Below, one piece after another: positions 1-5,049 of a stretch of 6,710 nucleotides of DNA. Numbering within the stretch: the stretch's first letter is position 1; each line of letters starts with the position of its first letter. The DNA is taken from NCBI GenBank assembly GCA_934777095.1, contig CAKVNP010000119.1, forward strand, positions 1 to 6,710. Reading direction: 5' to 3'. The translations under genes and the position numbers were made by a program. The notes beneath the pieces were generated by a model. It saw nothing but the letters and a program-made list of their open reading frames with translations. It was not told the origin of the DNA and did not search any database. This DNA is from an uncultured Clostridium sp. GTDB taxonomy: Bacteria; Bacillota; Clostridia; Clostridiales; Clostridiaceae.

Positions 1-959
1 ATTTACCTTATTATATTTATGAAGAAAAGTATTTTGATACTATGTCTTCTAAAGTGATACCCTTTATTTCCTCCTTTGAAGAAAGTGGATATATTAACGG
101 TGAAAACAATATAAAAATATATTATCGAAAATATATTTTAGATAATCCTAAAGGAAATATTGTAATCAGCCATGGCTTTACTGAATGTATAGAAAAGTAT
201 AGTGAATTAATCTATTATTTTCTTAATGAAGGTTTCTCTGTTTTTATCCATGAACATAGAGGTCACGGACGTTCTGGTGTTTTAGGACAGATAGACTCAT
301 CTCAAGTGAGCATAGAGGATTACCATTACTATATTTTAGATTTTAAAAGTTTCCTAGATAACATAGTAGTACCTAATAGTAAAAATCAAAATCTAATTTT
401 ATTTGCCCATTCTATGGGTGGGGGAATTGCTGCAAGATTCTTAGAAGAATATAATGATTATTTCAGCAAAGCTATTTTAAGTTCTCCAATGTTAGAAATT
501 AATACAGGTTCTACCCATGCATTTATCGCTAAATCATTAACTAGATTAATGGTTAAAAAGAAGAAAAGTGGAAATTATGTTTTAGGACAAGGACCTTATA
601 TTGATTCATATCAATACGAAACAGCCGGTACAACTTGTAAAGCTAGATATGATTACTTCTATCATATTCAATCAAATAATAATGAGCTGCAAAGAGGCGG
701 CGCATCATATCATTGGCTAGCAGAATCATTTAAATTATCAAAAGATGCTGTAAATGCTGCAGCAGAAATTAAAATTCCTCTTCTGCTATTTCAAGCTGAA
801 CATGATGATTTTGTAAAACCATCAGGACAAAATATATTTGCCGGTAAATTAAGTAACTGTACTTTAATTAAAGTTGCTGGTTCTAAACATGATATTTTTA
901 GAGAAAAAGATGAAATATTAATACCATATATGGAAAAAATAATTTCATTTATAAATTAA
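1..959 (+). CDS. Alpha/beta hydrolase (Hydrolase_4, lysophospholipase/monoacylglycerol-lipase-like), 5' end off window
   Basis: Predicted serine hydrolase acting on ester-linked lipids or similar substrates; the true substrate is unknown. Numbered from the ATG at 42 (305 residues), it has oxyanion-hole H44-G45 (SHGFTE), the family motif HRGHGRSG at 72-79, nucleophile Ser124 in AHSMGGG, acid Asp255 (AEHDD) and His283 (GSKHD), so the triad is intact. The elbow is AxSxG rather than GxSxG, as in Bacillus subtilis LipA. The ATG at 42 is probably not the start: the frame is open to base 3, the codons before it (ending YIYEEKYFDT) align without a gap with the next gene's FISEENLGQA, and no good Shine-Dalgarno precedes 42. 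The missing N-terminus probably holds a signal peptide, as in the paralogue downstream, but this cannot be seen. No hairpin terminator is evident after the TAA, so read-through into the next gene is possible. Confidence 0.88.
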   Translation, partial: LPYYIYEEKYFDTMSSKVIPFISSFEESGYINGENNIKIYYRKYILDNPKGNIVISHGFTECIEKYSELIYYFLNEGFSVFIHEHRGHGRSGVLGQIDSSQVSIEDYHYYILDFKSFLDNIVVPNSKNQNLILFAHSMGGGIAARFLEEYNDYFSKAILSSPMLEINTGSTHAFIAKSLTRLMVKKKKSGNYVLGQGPYIDSYQYETAGTTCKARYDYFYHIQSNNNELQRGGASYHWLAESFKLSKDAVNAAAEIKIPLLLFQAEHDDFVKPSGQNIFAGKLSNCTLIKVAGSKHDIFREKDEILIPYMEKIISFIN

Positions 960-990
960 ATAGCGCCTCCATTTTTGTTTATTTTGCTCA

Positions 991-1028
991 ACATTGTAAT
1001 TTAATGGTATATATTGTACAATATTGTA
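991..1028 (+). repeat. Three ATTGTA direct repeats at 10- and 20-bp spacing, with a 14-bp palindrome
   Basis: ATTGTA occurs at 993-998, 1013-1018 and 1023-1028, so the copies start 20 and 10 bp apart (two and one helical turns). The last two extend to the identical 8-mer ATATTGTA, and the first is ACATTGTA. The middle copy forms a perfect palindrome, ATATTGTACAATAT, at 1011-1024. The array covers the candidate -35 and -10, which is where an operator would sit. The binding protein is unknown, and AT-rich composition makes chance occurrence possible. Confidence 0.4.
994..1022 (+). promoter_or_regulatory. Candidate sigma-A promoter of the secreted hydrolase
   Basis: TTGTAA (994-999) and TACAAT (1017-1022) are separated by 17 nt and match the -35 and -10 consensus at 4 of 6 and 5 of 6 positions. 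A start near 1029 would give a leader of about 29 nt ending in the G-rich ribosome site. It lies in the 98-bp gap between the two hydrolase genes, so the second gene can be expressed separately from the first. Found by eye; such matches are common in AT-rich DNA. Confidence 0.5.
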
Positions 1029-1045
1029 GTAACTAAAACAAAATT

Positions 1046-1050
1046 GGGGG
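1046..1050 (+). promoter_or_regulatory. Ribosome binding site deciding the hydrolase start
   Basis: The GGGGG run lies 7 nt before ATG 1058 and only 4 nt before the in-frame TTG at 1055. Spacing and codon strength both favour the ATG. Confidence 0.6.
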
Positions 1051-1057
1051 TATTTTG

Positions 1058-2140
1058 ATGAAAACAAATAAAAAAATCACACAAAAACTATCATTAACAC
1101 TATCTGCTTTAATTTTATTTGTACTATGTACTGTAAATATTACAGCATCAGCACATTGTAAAAACAGTACAATTTCTAAGACTTTTATTTCCGAAGAAAA
1201 TTTAGGACAAGCTATGGATTCTATTGTAGGTCCATACATATCTTCTTTTGAAAGTACAGGCTACTTTACTGGCCAAAATAATGTAAACATTTTTTATAAA
1301 AAATATGTTTTACCAAATCCAAAGGGTAACGTAGTTATCAGCCACGGCTTTACTGAATATGCGGAAAAATATAATGAATTAATTTATTATTTCTTGCAAG
1401 AAGGTTACTCAGTATTTATCGCTGAACACAGAGGCCATGGAAGATCAGGACACTTAGGAAAAGTTGATTCTACTCAAGTAAACGTTGAAAACAATGAATA
1501 CTATATTTTAGACTTAAAAACTTTTATTGATTCTGTTGTTAAACCAAATTCAAAAGATAAAAAGTTATTTTTATTTGGTCACTCTATGGGGGGAGGAATT
1601 GCCGCTAAATTTGCTGAAGAATATCCTAACTACTTTAGCGCTGTAATTTTAACTGCTCCAATGTTAGAAATTGATACTGGCTCAACTAATGCCTTAGTTG
1701 CAAGATCTTTAGCTAACTTAATGGTCAACACAGGAAATGGAGGTAAATATGTTTTAGGTCAAAGTGCTTTTGATGGAACATATGACTTTGAAAACTCCAG
1801 TACTGGTTCACGAGCTAGGTATGACTATACTTACAATATGGTTAATAACAATGCTGAATTACAAAGAGGCGGGGCATCATATAACTGGTTATTACAATGC
1901 TTTAGATTAACTGACTATGCTGTAAATAATGCATGTAAAATAAAATCTCCAGTACTATTATTCCAAGCTGAAAATGATACAATGGTTAAACCAGGCGGAC
2001 AGAATACTTTTGCTTCTAAAGCAAGAAACTGTGAATTAGTTAAAATATCAGGTGGACAACATAATCTTTTTAGAGAGTCTGATGATATATTATTGCCTTA
2101 CTTACAAAAGGTTATGTCTTTCTATAATTCAAATTTATAA
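1058..2140 (+). CDS. Secreted alpha/beta hydrolase (Hydrolase_4, lysophospholipase-like), paralogue of the preceding gene
   Basis: A complete 360-residue predicted serine hydrolase, probably exported. Residues 1-32 form a Sec/SPI signal peptide: lysines at 2, 5, 6 and 10, a hydrophobic core at about 11-27, and a likely cleavage after ASA (30-32). No lipobox precedes Cys24 or Cys34, so it is not an obvious lipoprotein. The hydrolase domain covers about 58-357: oxyanion HG at 96-97, HRGHGRSG at 124-131, Ser176 in GHSMGGG, Asp307 (AENDT) and His335 (GGQHN). It matches the upstream paralogue at about 182 of 299 ungapped positions by hand count. Its elbow is the canonical GxSxG, where the paralogue has AxSxG. 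I chose ATG 1058 over the adjacent TTG at 1055 because the G-run at 1046-1050 then sits 7 nt away. The family includes lysophospholipases, monoacylglycerol lipases and esterases; the substrate cannot be read from sequence. Confidence 0.92.
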   Translation: MKTNKKITQKLSLTLSALILFVLCTVNITASAHCKNSTISKTFISEENLGQAMDSIVGPYISSFESTGYFTGQNNVNIFYKKYVLPNPKGNVVISHGFTEYAEKYNELIYYFLQEGYSVFIAEHRGHGRSGHLGKVDSTQVNVENNEYYILDLKTFIDSVVKPNSKDKKLFLFGHSMGGGIAAKFAEEYPNYFSAVILTAPMLEIDTGSTNALVARSLANLMVNTGNGGKYVLGQSAFDGTYDFENSSTGSRARYDYTYNMVNNNAELQRGGASYNWLLQCFRLTDYAVNNACKIKSPVLLFQAENDTMVKPGGQNTFASKARNCELVKISGGQHNLFRESDDILLPYLQKVMSFYNSNL

Positions 2141-2145
2141 AAATA

Positions 2146-2165
2146 GAGGCTGCTTAGGCAGCCTC
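2146..2165. terminator. Rho-independent terminator between convergent genes, probably bidirectional
   Basis: A perfect 8-bp stem GAGGCTGC / GCAGCCTC with loop TTAG lies between the hydrolase stop (2140) and the kinase stop (2170). Read on the minus strand it is followed by TATTTTTATAAATTT, a good T-tract, so it should terminate the two-component operon. Read on the plus strand it is followed by CTTTCTAT, a weaker T-tract, so it may also stop the hydrolase transcript. Confidence 0.85.
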
Positions 2166-2169
2166 CTTT

Positions 2170-3159
2170 CTATGGAAATAATATATTCACTCTTGTCCAT
2201 TCATTTACTTTTGATTCAATAGATATCTCAATTTCTAATTTATCACTAAGCTTTTTACATAAATACAAGCCCATGCCAGTAGATTTACAATATTTACGTC
2301 CGTTTTCTCCTGTATATCCTTTTTCAAAAGCTTTTTTTATCGTTTTTTCATCCATGCCTATTCCATTATCAGTAATACTTAATAACGTCTTTTTATTAAT
2401 TTTGCTGCATTGAAACTTTAATATGCTTTGAGGCTTATCCATATATTTTATTGAATTAATAACTATCTGTTGTAAAATAAACTCAATCCACTTGCTGTCA
2501 CTATAAATATCCTCATCAATATTATCTACTTCAATCTTAATCCTTTTCTCTATTAATATATTAGCATTACGTTTTATTACTGAATTAATTATCTTCTTTA
2601 AATTTATCTTCTTAACAAGATAATCTTTATATAAATCATTGCTTCTTGCATAAAAAAGCACTTGTTCAATATAATTTTCTATTTTCTCTATTTCTTCAAT
2701 TATGCTGTCACTTGTTTTTGATGGATTATTCTCTAAAATAAGTCTTGAAGCAGCTATAGGTGTCTTAATTTCATGCACCCACATTTCAATATACTCTTTA
2801 TATTCCTCTATATTTCTTGCCAAATCTGCTACTTCATCTTTCATTGATTTATTACATTGATCAATTACTTCATAATTAATCCTGCTATCCACAAAATCCC
2901 CCGGCTTAATAATTTCAGTTATAAAATACTTTTTATCAATGGATGATAGATTTTCCCAAAGACTATCATAATAATTTTTCCTTTTAATAAAATCAATTAT
3001 TAAATATACTAAAACAGTTCCTAGATTTATCACCTCGATAAATACTATAGGATAATTATCTACACCTAAGGTCTTTAGTAAGCCAATTGTTATTATTGCT
3101 ACTAATAAGTTTATACTTATAAAAACAAATTTTTCTGATAAATATTCCTTTAAATTCAT
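2170..3159 (-). CDS. Sensor histidine kinase, BceS-like intramembrane-sensing type
   Basis: A 329-residue membrane histidine kinase. Two transmembrane helices (about 10-31 and 37-57) are joined by only a few residues (around GVDNYP), so there is no extracellular sensor domain. This is the hallmark of BceS/GraS-type kinases, which are known to read the state of a partner Bce-type ABC transporter rather than bind the peptide themselves. The dimerisation helix carries the phospho-accepting His129 in WVHEIKTP. The ATPase domain has an N box with Asn235 (INSIKY), G1 DNGIG (264-268), an F-box-like AFEKGYTGENG, and G2 STGMGLYL with Gly295 and Gly297. All catalytic elements look intact and the length is normal for the family. 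Its ATG overlaps the regulator's stop as ATGA, which suggests translational coupling. The likely transporter partner is the permease at the right end of the window. Orthology to one named system (BceS, PsdS, YxdK) cannot be decided. Confidence 0.93.
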   Translation of the reverse strand: MNLKEYLSEKFVFISINLLVAIITIGLLKTLGVDNYPIVFIEVINLGTVLVYLIIDFIKRKNYYDSLWENLSSIDKKYFITEIIKPGDFVDSRINYEVIDQCNKSMKDEVADLARNIEEYKEYIEMWVHEIKTPIAASRLILENNPSKTSDSIIEEIEKIENYIEQVLFYARSNDLYKDYLVKKINLKKIINSVIKRNANILIEKRIKIEVDNIDEDIYSDSKWIEFILQQIVINSIKYMDKPQSILKFQCSKINKKTLLSITDNGIGMDEKTIKKAFEKGYTGENGRKYCKSTGMGLYLCKKLSDKLEIEISIESKVNEWTRVNILFP

Positions 3160-3827
3160 ATTAATATATAGCCTTGTCCTCTCTTAGTCTGCAGATAATT
3201 AACTGCCCCTATCTCATCAATCTTCTTCCTTAGTCTATTAATATTCACAGTCAAAGTATTATCATCAATAAATTCATCTGATTGCCATAGCGACTTCATC
3301 AAATCATTCCTAGATACTATTTTGGCTTTATTTTTAATTAAAGTATATAATATCTTGCTTTCATTTTTTGTAAGCTCCACTCTGCTATCTTCATATGACA
3401 TTTCACTTGAAGCTCTATTATACTTAAGTCCTCTATATTCATAAATCTCTGATGATTCATTACTATATGCTCTTCTTAATAAGGATTCTATTCTAGCTAA
3501 AAGAATATGCGTATTGTATGGCTTAGTAATAAAATCATCTGCCCCTAAATTCATACTCATAAGTTCATCTATTTCACTATCTCTACTTGTTACCACTATG
3601 ATTGGCACATTAGATTTTTTTCTTATTTCCCTGCAGATATAATACCCATCATATACTGGCAGATTAATATCTAATAAAATTACTTGTGAATTACTATTTA
3701 ATGCAATATCAATAATATTTTCAAAATCAGCAGAATACGCTACTTCATATCCATATCTGCCCAGGAAGCTACCAAGTTCTTCCCTTATTTTCTCTTCATC
3801 TTCAATAATAAATACCTTTTTATCCAC
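3156..3827 (-). CDS. OmpR-family response regulator, BceR-like
   Basis: A 223-residue DNA-binding regulator partnered with the overlapping kinase. The receiver domain (about 3-118) has acidic residues Glu9-Asp10, phospho-acceptor Asp53 (LLDINLP), Thr80 and Lys102 (TKPY). The C-terminal winged helix (about 128-223) shows LTKNESKIL, the recognition region DDNTLTVNINRLRKKI and the terminal KRGQGYILI. The start codon is GTG (3825-3827): it places VFIIEDEE at the usual N-terminus, and no better start lies upstream. The ribosome site is poor (GTGGTG, 5 nt before the GTG). Known targets of this family are Bce-type transporter operons, so the permease and the DedA genes just upstream are candidate targets. 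Assignment to the BceR group rests on the kinase type and the context; the OmpR-family call itself is secure. Confidence 0.93.
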   Translation of the reverse strand: MDKKVFIIEDEEKIREELGSFLGRYGYEVAYSADFENIIDIALNSNSQVILLDINLPVYDGYYICREIRKKSNVPIIVVTSRDSEIDELMSMNLGADDFITKPYNTHILLARIESLLRRAYSNESSEIYEYRGLKYNRASSEMSYEDSRVELTKNESKILYTLIKNKAKIVSRNDLMKSLWQSDEFIDDNTLTVNINRLRKKIDEIGAVNYLQTKRGQGYILI

Positions 3828-3844
3828 TAAAACACCACTTTCTC

Positions 3845-3850
3845 ATTATA
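3845..3850 (-). promoter_or_regulatory. Candidate -10 element for the two-component operon
   Basis: A perfect TATAAT lies just upstream of the regulator on the minus strand. No convincing -35 is found 16-18 bp away, because that region is occupied by the terminator hairpin of the preceding operon. A start near 3838 would leave a leader of only about 11 nt. It is either a weak or activator-dependent promoter or a chance match. Confidence 0.35.
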
Positions 3851-3864
3851 AATATAAATTAAAA

Positions 3865-3884
3865 GAAACTCCCTTTGGAGTTTC
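3865..3884 (-). terminator. Rho-independent terminator after the DedA genes
   Basis: A perfect 8-bp stem, GAAACTCC at 3865-3872 and GGAGTTTC at 3877-3884, closes a CTTT loop. On the minus strand it is followed by TTTTAATTTATATT. It lies 18 bp past the second DedA stop and should separate the permease/DedA transcript from the two-component genes. Confidence 0.82.
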
Positions 3885-3902
3885 ATCCCTACTTCTTACC
3901 TC

Positions 3903-4403
3903 TTACAGAATTGCTTTTGTCGTTAAATATCCTAAAAGTATAAGCCCAAAATTCCAAATAGTAATTCCTAATGATGAATATACTGTAAACTCTACTATAT
4001 CCTCTTTTAATGTTCCTGAAATTAAAGATACAATAGTTCTTACTACTGGCAGCAACCTACAGATAAATACTCCCTTACCGCCAAATCTTTCGCTATAAAA
4101 TTTAACTTTATTAATGGAGGTAGTTATTTTAGGAAATTTTTTAATGAGCCATGCTATAAGAGGTGTTCCTACAAAATATCCAACATAATATAGAGTTATG
4201 CTTCCTAAAAGCCCTGCAAGTACAGTTACCATTAAAATATATATCATACTATATCCACTTTGTGCAATAAAAACTCCTATTGCCGGGAAAATAACGCCTC
4301 CTGGCAGAGCTGGCAGATTGCAATATTCCATATACACTATAAAAAAAATAAATATAGTTCCATACTCTAAAATATATTTTACAATTTGTTGAACACTATC
4401 CAT
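3903..4403 (-). CDS. DedA-family (VTT domain) membrane protein, second of a tandem pair
   Basis: A 166-residue polytopic membrane protein of the DedA/SNARE-associated (VTT) family, shorter than the roughly 200 residues usual for the family. Family features: Glu26 in YMEYCNLPALPGG, GSITLYYVGYFVG (67-79), the basic amphipathic stretch around LIKKFPK, and ICRLLPVVRTIVSLISG (114-130) with Arg116 and Arg122 spaced as in the essential arginine pair of E. coli YqjA (recalled from memory). A C-terminal helix begins at about 147 (TIWNFGLILLGYL). Characterised DedA proteins include the undecaprenyl-phosphate translocase UptA; the substrate here is unknown. The acidic residue usually found at the end of the PGE/PGD motif is Gly36. 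A good Shine-Dalgarno, AAGGGGT (4411-4417), sits 7 nt before the ATG. Only 57 bp and no clear terminator separate it from its paralogue, so they are probably co-transcribed. Confidence 0.9.
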   Translation of the reverse strand: MDSVQQIVKYILEYGTIFIFFIVYMEYCNLPALPGGVIFPAIGVFIAQSGYSMIYILMVTVLAGLLGSITLYYVGYFVGTPLIAWLIKKFPKITTSINKVKFYSERFGGKGVFICRLLPVVRTIVSLISGTLKEDIVEFTVYSSLGITIWNFGLILLGYLTTKAIL

Positions 4404-4410
4404 AATAATT

Positions 4411-4417
4411 ACCCCTT
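4411..4417 (-). promoter_or_regulatory. Ribosome binding site of the second DedA gene
   Basis: AAGGGGT on the minus strand lies 7 nt before ATG 4403, supporting that start. The rest of the 57-bp gap (4404-4460) holds no convincing hairpin; a 3-bp stem in GGTTTTTACC is too weak to call. Confidence 0.65.
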
Positions 4418-4460
4418 AATTTCTATAATTATTTTATCGTAGGTTTTTACCGTTATCTTT

Positions 4461-4967
4461 CTATTTTCCGAAAAAAGTTGTAGTAGTTAAATATCCAAAT
4501 AATATAAGTCCTAAATTCCATAAAGCTATCCCTAGTGATGAATAGATAAAAAACTGATAAAAATTTTCTCTCACAGCTCCTGATATTAATGATATTATTG
4601 TTCTTATTCCAGGAATAAATCTACATATAAGCGCACCCTTGCTGCCGTATTTTTCTAGGTATTCTAAAACTTTATCTATACGTTTTTCACTTTTAGGAAA
4701 TTTCTTTTTAATCCAATCTAAAATTGGCTGTCCAATCCAATAGCCTATTAGGTATAAGGTTATACTTCCTGATATTGCAGCTGATAACGACACTATAAAA
4801 ATCCATAAAAAGCTATTATCTGTTTTAGCAATAAATATTCCTATAGCAGGTAAAATTAATGTAGCTGAAAGCCCTGGAAAATTAAGTTGTTCTAAATATA
4901 GCAAAGCAAAAATAAGAATGGCTCCATATCTAGAAATATATTGAATAACCTCTTCCGTTGTACCCAT
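4461..4967 (-). CDS. DedA-family (VTT domain) membrane protein, first of a tandem pair
   Basis: A 168-residue polytopic membrane protein, about 48% identical to the downstream DedA gene (80 of 166 ungapped positions, hand count). It has Glu26 (YLEQLNFPG), GSITLYLIGYWIG (67-79), the basic stretch IKKKFPKSEKR, and ICRFIPGIRTIISLISG (114-130) with the arginine pair 116/122, followed by LWNLGLILFGYL. The usual PG-acidic motif is degenerate (FPGLSAT), with Thr36 where many family members have Glu or Asp. I start it at ATG 4965-4967 rather than the in-frame GTG at 4974-4976: the strong Shine-Dalgarno AGAGGTG covers that GTG and lies 6 nt before the ATG, and this start aligns with the paralogue's Met. 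It lies 78 bp after the permease stop with no terminator seen, so it may be read from the permease transcript as well as from its own weak promoter. Confidence 0.9.
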   Translation of the reverse strand: MGTTEEVIQYISRYGAILIFALLYLEQLNFPGLSATLILPAIGIFIAKTDNSFLWIFIVSLSAAISGSITLYLIGYWIGQPILDWIKKKFPKSEKRIDKVLEYLEKYGSKGALICRFIPGIRTIISLISGAVRENFYQFFIYSSLGIALWNLGLILFGYLTTTTFFGK

Positions 4968-4973
4968 ATACCT

Positions 4974-4980
4974 CACCTCT
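4974..4980 (-). promoter_or_regulatory. Ribosome binding site deciding the first DedA start
   Basis: AGAGGTG on the minus strand is 6 nt before ATG 4967. The alternative GTG start (4974-4976) would lie inside this site and have no Shine-Dalgarno of its own. Confidence 0.7.
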
Positions 4981-5001
4981 TATAATTCTTTTCATATATA
5001 T

Positions 5002-5030
5002 AGAATACATCTTTTTCCAGTTATTTTCAG
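5002..5030 (-). promoter_or_regulatory. Weak candidate promoter for the DedA pair
   Basis: On the minus strand, CTGAAA (5025-5030) and TATTCT (5002-5007) have a 17-bp spacer, each matching 4 of 6 consensus bases. It lies in the permease-DedA gap. It would allow the DedA pair to be expressed apart from the permease but is weak and found only by eye. Confidence 0.3.
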
Positions 5031-5035
5031 CACAT

Positions 5036-5049
5036 TTACAATTATTTAA
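5036..5049. promoter_or_regulatory. Possible BceR-type regulator site before the DedA promoter
   Basis: TTACA-N4-TTTAA matches the TNACA-N4-TGTAA inverted repeat that I recall for BceR-like regulators, except for one base. It overlaps the permease stop codon and ends 5 bp upstream of the candidate -35, where an activator could bind. A one-mismatch match is easily found by chance in AT-rich DNA. Confidence 0.22.

Noticed and set aside
960..990. Terminator after the first hydrolase
   Set aside because: There is a short GC-containing stretch and some T-runs, but no stem of useful length.
1016..1029. BceR-like box in the hydrolase promoter
   Set aside because: GTACA-N4-TGTAG differs from the consensus in both half-sites and overlaps the -10, so it is better explained by the ATTGTA repeats.
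1055..1057. TTG as start of the secreted hydrolase
   Set aside because: It is a weaker codon only 4 nt from the G-rich ribosome site; the adjacent ATG at 1058 has better spacing.
1127..1159. Lipoprotein signal in the secreted hydrolase
   Set aside because: Cys24 follows FVL and Cys34 follows SAH; neither fits a lipobox, while ASA gives a good signal peptidase I site.
1033..1239. A 68-codon minus-strand reading frame
   Set aside because: It lies antisense to the promoter and signal-peptide region of the secreted hydrolase, has no family features, and is explained by AT-rich composition.
4198..4392. A 64-codon plus-strand reading frame
   Set aside because: It is entirely antisense to the second DedA gene, whose family motifs are clear.
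4446..4455. Hairpin between the two DedA genes
   Set aside because: The stem is only 3 bp and lacks a convincing T-tract.
4968..4976. GTG start adding three residues to the first DedA protein
   Set aside because: The GTG is part of the Shine-Dalgarno site for ATG 4967, and the paralogue aligns from that Met.
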